Source: Acidimicrobiales bacterium (GTDB taxonomy: Bacteria > Actinomycetota > Acidimicrobiia > Acidimicrobiales > SZUA-35). Taken from it: a stretch of DNA of 64,000 bases. Below the pieces are notes generated by a model. That model ran no database searches and had not been told where the DNA came from. It was given only the letters and a program-made list of their open reading frames with translations. Of the stretch, positions 24,120 to 33,425 are shown piece by piece (position 1 is the stretch's first letter; each line of letters starts with the position of its first letter). The translations under genes and the position numbers were made by a program. The stretch covers positions 4,650,001-4,714,000 of the forward strand of contig JAWKIO010000005.1 of NCBI GenBank assembly GCA_041394265.1. The letters are read 5' to 3'.

Positions 24120-25373
24120 ATGGCGTTCGCACAGCACGGTCGTTCGGTCGACGAGGTCATGGCCGCCCTCGAGGAGAAACGGGCCGACGACGCTCGGTGG
24201 CAGGATGGCAAGACCTTCGGCATGGTCTACGACGGAGGGCCGTCGGTGCATGAGGTGGCCGAACGGGCCGCTGCGCTCTACCTGCACGAGAACGCCCTGA
24301 ACACCAAGGCCTTCCCATCGCTCGGCGCGATCCAATCCGAGGTGGTCGGCTGGACCGCCGACCTGCTCCACGGCAACGACTTCGCATCGGGGTTCCTCAC
24401 GAGCGGTGGCACCGAGTCGATCCTCTGCGGCGTGAAGGCGGCCCGCGAGCGGGGCCGGATCGAGCGGGGAGTCATGGAACCCGAGATGGTCGTCGCCGAG
24501 AGCGCACATGCGGCGTTCCACAAAGCGGCCCACCTCTTCGGCGTGAAGCTGCACAAGACCAAGGTGCTCGATGACTGGACCGCCGACGTCGATGCGATGG
24601 CCGAGCAGGTCAACGAGAACACCGTCCTCATCGTGGGCTCTGCCCCGCAGTACCCGCAGGGAGTGATCGACGACATCCCGGCAATTGCCGCACTCGCCGC
24701 CGGCGTCGATGCGAACTGCCATGTCGATGCCTGCATGGGCGGGTTCGTGCTGCCCTTCGTCGAACGGCTCGGTCGCGAGGTCGCGCCGTGGGACTTCCGG
24801 GTCGACGGGGTCACCTCGATTTCGGCCGACATCCACAAGCTGGGCTACGCACCCAAGGGCGCCTCGGTGATCCTCCATCGGAGCAAGAAGTTGCGGAGCT
24901 ACCAGACCTTCCTCTTCGACGATTGGCTCGGCGGCTTCTACGGCTCACCCAATCTGCAGGGTTCCCGCTCGGGGCTCCCGATGGCTGCGGCGTGGGCGGT
25001 GATGACGCACCTCGGCATCGACGGCTATCTCGAACTCACCCGCCAGAACCTGGCGAACGCCGACCAGGTTCGGGCCGGCATCGCGGCCATCGACGGGATC
25101 CGGGTGTTGGGCGACGGTCAGTTCCATCTCGTCGCCATGAGCAACGAGCCCGACGACGCCGATCCGATCGACATCTTCGCCCTCGGCGACGCATTGCTGG
25201 CTCGTGGCTGGCACCTCGACCGTCAGGGACCTCCGGACTCGCTCCACGCCACCATCTCCAACTCCAACACCGGGGTGATCGACCGCTACCTCGATGACCT
25301 CGCTGCATGCGTGGCCGAGGTCCGAGGTACGACCACCGACGATCGCTCGACCACCTACTCGACCGTCGACTGA
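24120..25373 (+). CDS. PLP-dependent decarboxylase/lyase (sphingosine-phosphate-lyase-like)
   Basis: The 417-residue fold-type I PLP enzyme has the cofactor-ring segment GFLTSGGTESI (residues 91-101), HVDACMGGF with the PLP-nitrogen Asp203, and the Schiff-base Lys240 in SADIHKLGYAPKG. This group includes glutamate/tyrosine decarboxylases and sphingosine-1-phosphate lyase; the C-terminal half looks closer to the lyase branch. The substrate is not determined. AAGACT 6 nt before the ATG is a weaker form of the window's leaderless box. It converges with the ast cluster and is not the AstC transaminase. Confidence 0.85.
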   Translation: MAFAQHGRSVDEVMAALEEKRADDARWQDGKTFGMVYDGGPSVHEVAERAAALYLHENALNTKAFPSLGAIQSEVVGWTADLLHGNDFASGFLTSGGTESILCGVKAARERGRIERGVMEPEMVVAESAHAAFHKAAHLFGVKLHKTKVLDDWTADVDAMAEQVNENTVLIVGSAPQYPQGVIDDIPAIAALAAGVDANCHVDACMGGFVLPFVERLGREVAPWDFRVDGVTSISADIHKLGYAPKGASVILHRSKKLRSYQTFLFDDWLGGFYGSPNLQGSRSGLPMAAAWAVMTHLGIDGYLELTRQNLANADQVRAGIAAIDGIRVLGDGQFHLVAMSNEPDDADPIDIFALGDALLARGWHLDRQGPPDSLHATISNSNTGVIDRYLDDLAACVAEVRGTTTDDRSTTYSTVD

Positions 25374-25412
25374 GCCGTCGCCGCCCCGTTCGGCGTTGAT
25401 CCGCCCAGGCGA

Positions 25413-26456
25413 TCAGCGAGGAGCGATCACGAGGCCGACTCGCTGTCCGACCGGCACCTGCGGGTTCGGGAAGACGATGCGTCGGCCCGGACCGTCGATG
25501 ATGATGCCACCGTCGGGGTCGCTCGTGATTCGATGACCCGGTTCAATCAGCGAGAAGTTGGGCGCGTCATCGGCCACGTGCAGCAAGAAGTCGGAGGCGT
25601 GGGTTCGCAGCAGCTCGTGCTCGACCTCGAAGACCTGCGGGTCGGAGACGATCGGAGGGAGCGACGGCGACGGCCAACCGTCGCGCACCACCGCTCGAAG
25701 GCACGCATCGATGGCGGCCAGGCGCGACGGATCGTTTGCGCCGAGCGGCGAGACCCGGCCGAGTTCGAGCGTCATCGACTCGGCACCCCACCGGTTCGAC
25801 GAGAAGTACGAGAACGTCGTGCTCGGGCCGTTGTCAAGAAGGATGCCGTGGATGTCGGCCCGCCGGAGGAAGTCGAGCTGCTCGTCATCGACCGGCTGAC
25901 CAAAGGGGAAGACCGCGAAACGCTCGAGCTGGGACGCTCGGATGGCGGTGTGCAGCTCGTAGTGGAGACGTCGGTGTTGTGGCGGCGCAGCAGCGAAGAA
26001 CTCGCCGACCGCATGTTCCAGCAAGGCCGCTCGCCGAGCCTCGGCATGGTTGCGTTGTTCGTGCACACCGCTGAAGAGGCGGTTGAGGTTCTCCTCGACG
26101 AAACGCGTGCCGGCCACGATCGCCTGCGGGTTACCGAGAATCGCCAGCAGTCGAACCCCTGGGACGAGCGAAGCCGTCGCGAGGTCGTGAACGATCCGAT
26201 CGAGCATCTCGGCCGGTGCGGTCTCGTTGCCGTGGATGGCGGCCGAGAGCACCAGCGAGGTGTGCACCGAGGCCGCTCCTTCGAGTGGCTCGATCGTCAG
26301 CACCCCGTTGTCGAGCAGCGACCAGCGGTGTCGGCCGAGCGTCCACGACATCGGCTCGATCCCGCCGGTGACGACGGTGTCGGCGGCGTGATCGATCGTG
26401 GTCTGCAGGAACGCGCCACCCCATCTGTTCGATGAGCCGGATCGGTCGGTCATCAC
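25413..26456 (-). CDS. astE: succinylglutamate desuccinylase
   Basis: The 347-residue protein is a zinc carboxypeptidase-like desuccinylase. The metal site HxxE is in SAAIHGNETAP (His75, Glu78) and the third ligand is His169 in YELHTAIR; the substrate-binding FVEENLNRLFSG lies near residue 125. The C-terminal beta domain (RIVFPNPQVPVGQRVGLVI) is typical of AstE. It releases succinate from N2-succinylglutamate, giving glutamate, the last step of the arginine succinyltransferase route. It begins 6 nt after the astB stop, so the three ast genes form one operon. An in-frame second ATG at 26453 is equally possible. Confidence 0.93.
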   Translation of the reverse strand: MMTDRSGSSNRWGGAFLQTTIDHAADTVVTGGIEPMSWTLGRHRWSLLDNGVLTIEPLEGAASVHTSLVLSAAIHGNETAPAEMLDRIVHDLATASLVPGVRLLAILGNPQAIVAGTRFVEENLNRLFSGVHEQRNHAEARRAALLEHAVGEFFAAAPPQHRRLHYELHTAIRASQLERFAVFPFGQPVDDEQLDFLRRADIHGILLDNGPSTTFSYFSSNRWGAESMTLELGRVSPLGANDPSRLAAIDACLRAVVRDGWPSPSLPPIVSDPQVFEVEHELLRTHASDFLLHVADDAPNFSLIEPGHRITSDPDGGIIIDGPGRRIVFPNPQVPVGQRVGLVIAPR

Positions 26457-26462
26457 CAGGTC

Positions 26463-27782
26463 CTACTGCTGGAAGTCGTACAGGTCGCCGAGTGCGAGCA
26501 GTTGCGTGAGCTCGTCGAGCGCCGTGCGGACCTCGTCCACGAGCTGAGGATCGGCAAGGTCGGCTGGGCGCAGCTCGTCTCGGTAGTGGCGCTCGACCCA
26601 GGCGGCGAGCTGGTCGAGCATCGGTTCGTCGACCAGCACCCGCGCGCCGAGTGCCGAGCGTTCCGACGGGGTGAGCACGACCCGCAGGCGCAGGCAGGCC
26701 GGCCCGCCGCCGTTGCTCATCGATTCGCGGATCGACACGGTGTGAACGGCGTCGATGCCCCCCGGCTTCGACGCCAGATACTCACGGGTCGATTCCAGCT
26801 CGAGCACGTCGCTCGGGGCGATCAGTACCACCGAGGCATCGGGCAGCGTGACCAGCTGGGAGTTGAAGAGGTACGACGACACGGCGTCGTCGAGGCTCAG
26901 CTGTTCGCCCGGCACCTCGATCAACTGCAGCCCATCCACCGCAGCGAGCTGGTCGGCGATGGACTCCTCGAAGGCGTGCTGATGGAAGAACAGGGCCCGT
27001 CCGTTGGTGACCGAGACGACATCGTTGTGGAAGGCTCCGGCATCGATCGCAGCCGACGCCTGCTGCACGAAGACAGTTCGGTCGGGATCGAGCCCGTGAC
27101 TGGCGGCGATCGTCTGGGACGCAAGCAGCGTCTGCCGACGGGGAAAGGCGCCGGGAGGGACGACGATCTCGTTGTCGCGCCCGTACACGAACAGGTGCAT
27201 GCCAGGCTGGCCGTGCTCGGCCGCGAATCGGCCGTGGTTGGCGGCGCCCTCGTCGGCGAACGACTCGTGGGAGGGGAGGGGGTCGTGCACGACGAAGTGT
27301 CGGTCGTCGGCGAAGATTCGGCGGAGCACTCGAGCCGTCGCCGGCCCCTCGAACGATCGGTGCAGCGTCGAGATGAGGTTGGCCGGGGTGAAGTGCACCC
27401 GTGCGTCGCCGGTGTCGGCCGACGGCGACACGGTGGCAGCGTTGGCTGCCCACATCGCCGACGACGACATGACGGCGCTCAGCAGCCAGGGGCGAGCGTC
27501 GGCAAGGGAGCGCAGTGCCGCAGCCGTTTCGGTGTCGCGGGGAAAGCCGAGTGCAGCAAGGCCGATCGGACTGGGTCGTTCGTGGGGCGGGAGGACGCCC
27601 TGGGTCAGACCGAGACGGAGCAGGAGTCGCATCTTGTCGATACCTTGCAGCGCCGCCGCCTTTGGGTGCGACGCTTGCTGAGCGTGCCGCTGTGACGCAA
27701 CGTTGCCCGGTGACAGACCGGCGAAGTTGTGGGTCGGGCCGACGAGCCCATCGAAGTTGACCTCGACCGCGTTGTCAGTCAC
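26463..27782 (-). CDS. astB: N-succinylarginine dihydrolase
   Basis: The 439-residue protein has the AstB N-terminus EVNFDGLVGPTHNFAGLSPGN, HFTPANLISTLHRS, and the C-terminal catalytic stretch SNGGGPACLRLRVVL, whose cysteine is the family nucleophile. Length agrees with the usual value of about 445. It converts N2-succinylarginine to N2-succinylornithine, ammonia and carbon dioxide. I chose a GTG at 27782 because it precedes the conserved start and overlaps the astA stop by 8 nt; the longer open frame upstream lies inside astA. Confidence 0.95.
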   Translation of the reverse strand: MTDNAVEVNFDGLVGPTHNFAGLSPGNVASQRHAQQASHPKAAALQGIDKMRLLLRLGLTQGVLPPHERPSPIGLAALGFPRDTETAAALRSLADARPWLLSAVMSSSAMWAANAATVSPSADTGDARVHFTPANLISTLHRSFEGPATARVLRRIFADDRHFVVHDPLPSHESFADEGAANHGRFAAEHGQPGMHLFVYGRDNEIVVPPGAFPRRQTLLASQTIAASHGLDPDRTVFVQQASAAIDAGAFHNDVVSVTNGRALFFHQHAFEESIADQLAAVDGLQLIEVPGEQLSLDDAVSSYLFNSQLVTLPDASVVLIAPSDVLELESTREYLASKPGGIDAVHTVSIRESMSNGGGPACLRLRVVLTPSERSALGARVLVDEPMLDQLAAWVERHYRDELRPADLADPQLVDEVRTALDELTQLLALGDLYDFQQ

Positions 27783-28845
27783 GTGGTGCCTCGAAGCTGT
27801 AGGTGACGACGGTGTCGCCATCGGTGACGCCGAGCGCCTCGGCCTGGAATGCAGTGAGCGGCTGTTCTGCGTCATGCACGACGGCGCCTTCGATCATCGT
27901 GAAGTCGGCCAGTGCCGTGTTGGCGATGATGCCGCGATCACCGGCCACTGGTTCCTCAGCGAGACGAACGGTCCGATGAGTGGCTCGACGGACCACGTCG
28001 ACGTCGTCGATGAAGGCGTCGAGGCACAGGCCGGCGTCGAAGATGTCGATGTAGCCGTGGTTGCGGAACCCGATGGCCGTGAGCATCCCGGCGGCCGGCT
28101 CGGAGCCGGCGTGCGGCCGGCCGATCACCACCTGCGCCTCGTCGGGCAACAGGTCGACATGGATCGGCGTGCCCGGGAGCAGGTCTTGCATGAAGCGGAA
28201 GTCTCGCCCACTCAGTCGATCGGCTTCGCCCAGATCGAGGTCGAAGAACTTGCTGCCGACGGCGTCCCAGAACGGGGAGTGGCCGTCGTCGTCGATCCAG
28301 CCCCGCAACTCGGCGACGACGACGTCGCCGAACCGCTCACGATGCACGGCGAGGAACATGAAACGGGCGAACGAGAGCAGCCGCCCTCGCCCTCCGCCGC
28401 GTCGGTCTTCCGGGAGATAAAGGGTGCCGACCTCGGTGCATCCGGCGTAGTCGTTGGACGGCTGGAGGATGGTGTAGTCGAAGCGGCGATCGATCTCGGG
28501 CGAGTACTTGCTCAGGCGAGTGACCTTGTAGTTGTAGAAGGGACGGTCGAGGCCCACCGCGGCGTAGATCGCCGACGTGCCGACCACCTCGGGCGCCGCC
28601 GGTGTCCCCTCGTCGAGCACGAAGAAATACACCTCACGTCCGTCGACCGTCCGCTGCGGATCGACGCTGGCCACTGCTTCGTCGATGCGCTCCGCCATGT
28701 GCTCGGGATCGCGCGGCATCGTGGTCATGTGTCCCTCGGTGCCGAGCGCAAGCGCGACCAACGGCTCGAGGTCGTCGACGCCGGCCAGCCGAATACGGCG
28801 GATGGCGGTCGGCACACCCGGAGTCGAATCGGCGCGGTGGGTCAT
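27775..28845 (-). CDS. astA: arginine N-succinyltransferase
   Basis: The 356-residue acyltransferase has a GNAT-like N-terminal half starting RRIRLAGVDDLEPLVALA and family-typical blocks: YNYKVTRLSKYSPEI, TEVGTLYLPEDRRGGGRGRLLSFARF and a later FRFMQDLLPGTPIHVDLLP. It succinylates the alpha-amino group of arginine using succinyl-CoA, the first step of the AST pathway. It is the first gene of astA-astB-astE and carries a TAGCAT box 8 nt upstream. The transaminase (astC) and semialdehyde dehydrogenase (astD) genes are not in this window. Confidence 0.95.
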   Translation of the reverse strand: MTHRADSTPGVPTAIRRIRLAGVDDLEPLVALALGTEGHMTTMPRDPEHMAERIDEAVASVDPQRTVDGREVYFFVLDEGTPAAPEVVGTSAIYAAVGLDRPFYNYKVTRLSKYSPEIDRRFDYTILQPSNDYAGCTEVGTLYLPEDRRGGGRGRLLSFARFMFLAVHRERFGDVVVAELRGWIDDDGHSPFWDAVGSKFFDLDLGEADRLSGRDFRFMQDLLPGTPIHVDLLPDEAQVVIGRPHAGSEPAAGMLTAIGFRNHGYIDIFDAGLCLDAFIDDVDVVRRATHRTVRLAEEPVAGDRGIIANTALADFTMIEGAVVHDAEQPLTAFQAEALGVTDGDTVVTYSFEAPRD

Positions 28846-28853
28846 GGCCGCCG

Positions 28854-28859
28854 ATGCTA
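28854..28859 (-). promoter_or_regulatory. -10 box (TAGCAT) of the ast operon
   Basis: On the minus strand TAGCAT ends 8 nt before the astA ATG, giving a leader of 0-2 nt. The 69-bp divergent region also serves the monooxygenase gene at 28915, whose upstream TAGGAA is a weaker match. Confidence 0.5.
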
Positions 28860-28914
28860 CGACGTGGCTGAGCCCGAATGTGGAACGGCATCGCCGAGCG
28901 CGCTAGGAACTGCC

Positions 28915-30759
28915 ATGGCCACGAACGACCGCACGACCGCTCCAACCAGCACCGCCACCCTCGACTTCGATCCCGACGCGCTGCGTGACCGCTACCGAGC
29001 CGAGCGCGACAAGCGGCGCCGCCCCGACGGCAACGACCAGTACGTCAACGTGGTCGGCGAACTCGCTCACTACCTGACCGACCCCTATGTCGAAGATGAC
29101 GCCGAGCGTCCGCCGCTACGTGACGACGTCGAAGTCGTCATCGTCGGGGGCGGTTTCGGCGGGCTCCTCGCCGGTGCCCGGCTCCGAGAGGCCGGCTTCG
29201 ACGACCTCCGCCTGATCGAGAAGGGCGGTGATGTCGGAGGCACCTGGTACTGGAACCGCTACCCCGGCGCCATGTGCGACGTCGAGTCGTACGTCTATCT
29301 CCCCCTGCTCGAGGAGATGGGTGCGGTGCCGAGTGAGAAGTACGCCAAGGCGCCCGAGATCCTGGCGCACAGCCAAGCCATCGCTCGGCACTTCGACCTC
29401 TATCGCAACGCCTGCTTCGGCACCGAGGTCACCGAGGCGGCCTGGGACGACGAATCCGAGCGCTGGATCATCACCACCAACCGTGGAGACCGGATGCGGG
29501 CCCGATACCTCATCATGTCGAACGGGCCGCTGCATCGACCGAAGCTCCCCGGGATCCCCGGCGTCACCAGCTTCGGCGGTCATTCGTTTCACACGAGTCG
29601 ATGGGACTACGCCTACACCGGCGGCGACCCGACGGGCGGGCTCACGGGTTTGGCCGACAAGCGGGTGGCGATCATCGGCAGCGGCGCAACGGCGGTGCAG
29701 TGCATCCCGCATCTGGGCGAGGGAGCGAAGCAACTGTTCGTATTCCAGCGAACCCCGTCGTCGATCGATGTCCGCAACAACCGGCCGACGGCGACCGACT
29801 GGGCCGACTCGCTCGAACCGGGCTGGCAGCAACGGCGGATGGACAACTTCAACACCCTCGTGTCCGGTGGGTTCGCCGAGGAAGATCTGGTCAACGACGG
29901 CTGGACCGACATCATCGGCAAGCTCCTGTTCCGGGTGGCGAACGACGCCGACGCCGATCTCTCGCCCGAAGGTCTCGCCGCCACGATGGAGCTGGCCGAC
30001 TTCGAGAAGATGAACCAGATCCGGGCCCGCGTCGACGAGATCGTGAAGGACGTCGCCACCGCCGAGGCGCTCAAGCCGTGGTATCGCCAGTTCTGCAAGC
30101 GGCCGTGCTTCCACGACGAGTACCTCGACACCTACAACCGCGACAACGTCACGCTGGTCGACACCCGGGGCCAGGGCGTCAACGAGATCACCGAACGTGG
30201 CGTGGTGTTCGACGGTGTCGAGTACGAGGTGGACTGCATCATCTACGCCACGGGGTTCGAGGTCGGCACCGACTACACCCGTCGGTCGGGCTACGAGTTG
30301 GTCGGTCGCAACGGGCTCACGCTCACCGAGAAGTGGGAAGACGGCGTCTCGACCTTTCATGGACTGTTCTCTCGGGGGTTCCCGAACTGCTTCATCATGG
30401 GCCACCTCCAGTCCGGGTTCACCGTGAACTATCCCCACCTGTTGAACGAGCAGAGTCAACACCTCGCCCACATCCTGCGAACGGCCATCGATGCCGGCAC
30501 GCCGATCATCGAGGCCCAGCAGGCTGCCGAGGACGACTGGGTGCAGACCATCATCGGTCTGGCTCGCAACACGCAGGAGTTCCTCGAGTCGTGCACGCCC
30601 GGCTACTACAACAACGAAGGGCGGCCGGCCGAGCTGTCGGGGCGGAACGGTAGCTATGGCGCCGGTTCCATCGCCTTCTTCCAGCTCCTCGCCGACTGGC
30701 GGGCCGAGGGCACGATGCCGGGCCTCGACCTCCGTCCTCTCACAGCGCCGGAGGATTGA
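28915..30759 (+). CDS. Baeyer-Villiger-type flavin monooxygenase
   Basis: The 614-residue protein has the FAD Rossmann motif VIVGGGFGGLLAG (residues about 75-87), the type I Baeyer-Villiger lead-in GGTWYWNRYPGAMCD, the fingerprint FxGxxxHxxxWD at residues 221-232 (FGGHSFHTSRWD), and the NADPH fold VAIIGSGATAVQ. Family knowledge: it uses NADPH and oxygen to turn ketones into esters or lactones, as in steroid or terpenoid ketone breakdown. An N-terminal extension of about 70 residues precedes the FAD site. Its 3' end overlaps the convergent GH3 gene by 20 bp. Confidence 0.92.
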   Translation: MATNDRTTAPTSTATLDFDPDALRDRYRAERDKRRRPDGNDQYVNVVGELAHYLTDPYVEDDAERPPLRDDVEVVIVGGGFGGLLAGARLREAGFDDLRLIEKGGDVGGTWYWNRYPGAMCDVESYVYLPLLEEMGAVPSEKYAKAPEILAHSQAIARHFDLYRNACFGTEVTEAAWDDESERWIITTNRGDRMRARYLIMSNGPLHRPKLPGIPGVTSFGGHSFHTSRWDYAYTGGDPTGGLTGLADKRVAIIGSGATAVQCIPHLGEGAKQLFVFQRTPSSIDVRNNRPTATDWADSLEPGWQQRRMDNFNTLVSGGFAEEDLVNDGWTDIIGKLLFRVANDADADLSPEGLAATMELADFEKMNQIRARVDEIVKDVATAEALKPWYRQFCKRPCFHDEYLDTYNRDNVTLVDTRGQGVNEITERGVVFDGVEYEVDCIIYATGFEVGTDYTRRSGYELVGRNGLTLTEKWEDGVSTFHGLFSRGFPNCFIMGHLQSGFTVNYPHLLNEQSQHLAHILRTAIDAGTPIIEAQQAAEDDWVQTIIGLARNTQEFLESCTPGYYNNEGRPAELSGRNGSYGAGSIAFFQLLADWRAEGTMPGLDLRPLTAPED

Positions 30760-33226
30760 TGTCGACGTCGAGGGTGGAGTGGATGGCGTTGGCCGATTCG
30801 GCGAGGAGGATCTGATAGCGGCCGGGGTCGATGGTCCAGTCATTGTTCTCGATGCTCCAGCGTCGGAACGCGTCGCCACCGAACGACAACTCGACCTCGA
30901 CGCGCTCGCCCGGCGCCACCACGAGCTTGCGCCAGACCTTGAGCGCTTTGGGCTCCCGGTCGACGGGCGGGTCCACCGGCGCCACGTAGCCCTGGACGAC
31001 CACCGTGGCTGGTCGCTCGCCGGTCCCGGTGAGCGTCTGGACGACCGTGATCACGCCGCCATCGCCACCGACCCCCGGTGTCGTTCCCGTCACCCTGGCG
31101 TCGCCCCACTCGACCGAGCCATAGGACAGTCCGTGTCCGAACGGCAGGAGGGGCTCGACACCGGAGCGGTCGTGACCCCGGTAGCCCATGCCGAAGCCCT
31201 CGCCGTAGGTCTGCACTCCGTCGACCGGCGCGTAGTGCGGCCACGCCGGGCAGTCCTCGAGCTGCTTCGGGAACGTGATCGGCAGGCGCCCTCCCGGATC
31301 GGCTCGACCGGTGATGATGTCGGCCACTGCTTCGCCCACTTCCATTCCTCCGAAGAACGGGAGGAGCACGGCGTCGACCTGGTCGAGCCAGGGCATCGAC
31401 ACCGGTGAGCCGGCATTGACCACGACCGCGACGCGCTTGCTGACGGCGGCAGCGGCGGCGATCAGCTCGTCCTGGCGCCCGGGGAGCGACATGGAGGTGC
31501 GGTCGTTGCCCTCGGTCTCGTGGTCGTCATTGGTGCCGGCCACGATGATGGCGATGTCGGCGTCGCCTGCGGCAGCGACCGCTCGCTCGAACTGGTTGGC
31601 CGGGATCGGTTCGGCGAACCCGATCCTGACACCGCAGAACGCTCGAACCAGCGGCAATTCGACCTCGATCGAGACGGGTTCGCCTGCGCGCAGCTCGAGC
31701 GAGACACGCTGCTCGGTGGATCCGTAGCCGTAGAACGCCTGGCTCTTGGGGAGGAAGTCTTCGAGTTCGATCACCGACCGGCCACCGATGGCGACGTGGG
31801 CCGAACCGGTCACCACCACGCCGATCTCGTGCGGGCCGTCGATGTCGGGAACGAAGCTGCCCTCCAGGATCATGGTGGCGCTCATGGGATCGACGCCATC
31901 GGGGAATGAGCCGAGGTAGCGCAGCGACGTGGTGTCGCTCCGCCCCGTGTACACGGGCGCTGCCGACAGATCGGGACCGTTGACGAATCGGAAAGACACA
32001 CCGGGCTCGCCGTCGGGACCGATGAGTTGGTCGGCCCGGGGGAGCGGGGTGTACTTGTCGATGTTCCAGCCCGTCTCGTACGTCACGCTGCCGAAGCGAT
32101 CGGTGAGGGCATCAAGGATCGAGGTGTGAGCGAGTGGCTTCACTGCCGAACTACCACCGCCCATGATCCGGGTCAGCTTGGCGTTGGGGCCGATCACGGC
32201 GATGCGTGGGTTCGAGTCCGGGTCGAGGGGGAGCACGCCGTTGTTCCTCGCCAAGACCGTGCCGGCGATCGCCACCTCTCGTGCCAGCCGGCGTCCGGAA
32301 GGATCGTCGACGCTGACCTCGGGGGCCGCTGCCGACCGTTCGCCGGCCTTGGTGCGCAGCGCGAGGACGAGGAGATCGCGAACGACGGCATCGAGGTCGG
32401 ACTCTCCAACCGACCCATCGGCCAGGGCGGCGATGAGATTCGGTCCGTGCACCCGGGCCGGACCGGGCATCTCCAGGTTCAGACCGGCCTTGATCGATGG
32501 CGCGCTGTCGTGGGCACCGAACCAATCCGACACCACGAACCCGTCGAAGCCCCATTCGTTGCGGAGTACGTCGGTCAGCAGGCGGCGGTTGGCGGCGCAG
32601 AACTCGCCATCGATCTGGTTGTACGCCGACATGACACCCCAGGCGCCGGCCTCGGTCACACAAGCCTCGAACGGTCGCAGGTAGAGCTCACGGCGGACAC
32701 GTTCGTCGATCACGACGTCAACGGTGTGGCGGTCGATCTCGGTGTCGTTGCCGACGAAGTGCTTGACGGTGACGGCGACGTCGTGGGCCTGGACCGCCCG
32801 CACGGTCGCAACGGCCAGCGCTGCGGTCAGCTCCGGGTCCTCGGAGAAGTACTCGAAGGTCCGGCCGCCGATCGGTGTTCGGTGCAAGTTCACTGCCGGC
32901 GCCAACACGACATGGGCGGAGCGGCGGAGTGTCTCCTTGCCGAGCAGATCGCCGACCCGTCCGATCAGCTCGGGATCCCAGGTTGCCCCCATCGACATCC
33001 CGGTCGGTAGGGCGTAGGCCGCAGTTCGCTGCACACCGACGTGCTCACCCCGCACTCCGTTGGGGCCGTCGGACATCTTGACCTCGGGAATGCCGAGCCG
33101 AGCCACTGGCGCCGTTCGCCACGTGGAGGCACCGCTGACCAGCGCGACCTTCTCGTCGATGGTCAGTTCGGCGAGCCAGGCGTCGGCCTGGGGGAAGGTT
33201 GGATGTGCGTCGTTGGTGGCGGCCAT
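30740..33226 (-). CDS. glycoside hydrolase family 3 beta-glucosidase with PA14 domain
   Basis: The 828-residue protein has a GH3 N-terminal barrel (MSDGPNGVRG, VTVKHFVGND) with nucleophile Asp234 in GFVVSDWFGAHD. The GH3 C-terminal domain starts near residue 300 and contains IAIIVAGTNDDHETEGNDRT, where the acid/base Glu lies. A PA14-type insertion covers about residues 395-540 (LEGSFVPDIDGPHEIGVVV). A fibronectin III-like domain closes the protein. No signal peptide is visible, so it probably acts inside the cell on imported beta-glucosides. ATG 33226 is the first start ahead of the conserved region. Its end overlaps the monooxygenase gene by 20 bp. Confidence 0.92.
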   Translation of the reverse strand: MAATNDAHPTFPQADAWLAELTIDEKVALVSGASTWRTAPVARLGIPEVKMSDGPNGVRGEHVGVQRTAAYALPTGMSMGATWDPELIGRVGDLLGKETLRRSAHVVLAPAVNLHRTPIGGRTFEYFSEDPELTAALAVATVRAVQAHDVAVTVKHFVGNDTEIDRHTVDVVIDERVRRELYLRPFEACVTEAGAWGVMSAYNQIDGEFCAANRRLLTDVLRNEWGFDGFVVSDWFGAHDSAPSIKAGLNLEMPGPARVHGPNLIAALADGSVGESDLDAVVRDLLVLALRTKAGERSAAAPEVSVDDPSGRRLAREVAIAGTVLARNNGVLPLDPDSNPRIAVIGPNAKLTRIMGGGSSAVKPLAHTSILDALTDRFGSVTYETGWNIDKYTPLPRADQLIGPDGEPGVSFRFVNGPDLSAAPVYTGRSDTTSLRYLGSFPDGVDPMSATMILEGSFVPDIDGPHEIGVVVTGSAHVAIGGRSVIELEDFLPKSQAFYGYGSTEQRVSLELRAGEPVSIEVELPLVRAFCGVRIGFAEPIPANQFERAVAAAGDADIAIIVAGTNDDHETEGNDRTSMSLPGRQDELIAAAAAVSKRVAVVVNAGSPVSMPWLDQVDAVLLPFFGGMEVGEAVADIITGRADPGGRLPITFPKQLEDCPAWPHYAPVDGVQTYGEGFGMGYRGHDRSGVEPLLPFGHGLSYGSVEWGDARVTGTTPGVGGDGGVITVVQTLTGTGERPATVVVQGYVAPVDPPVDREPKALKVWRKLVVAPGERVEVELSFGGDAFRRWSIENNDWTIDPGRYQILLAESANAIHSTLDVDINPPAL

Positions 33227-33282
33227 GGCCGCACTGTTCACGATGTAGGAGTCGATGTCCAGCGTCTGGCGTGTCTCGAGTG

Positions 33283-33309
33283 TTGACCGGCGCGAAACAC
33301 CGCCGACAC
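33283..33309 (+). promoter_or_regulatory. GlnR-like binding box upstream of amt
   Basis: TTGAC-6-GAAAC-6-GACAC matches three elements of the actinobacterial GlnR consensus (gTnAC-6-GaAAC-6-GTnAC); the fourth element is poor. It sits 117-143 bp before the ammonium transporter start in the divergent region with the GH3 gene. The match is by eye only. Confidence 0.35.
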
Positions 33310-33425
33310 AATCCAACGCTTCACTGACACCACTTCGTGTAGCGGGGCTGGTTCCGCACGAAGGTGCCCGACGTTGGGTCGGGTATCGGCGCACTTCGGT
33401 GCTCAGAAGCAGGAGACAACCTCAC

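Noticed and set aside
24120..25373. astC transaminase completing the AST pathway
   Set aside because: The PLP enzyme has the motif order of decarboxylases/sphingosine-phosphate lyase, not of class III aminotransferases, and lies on the opposite strand.
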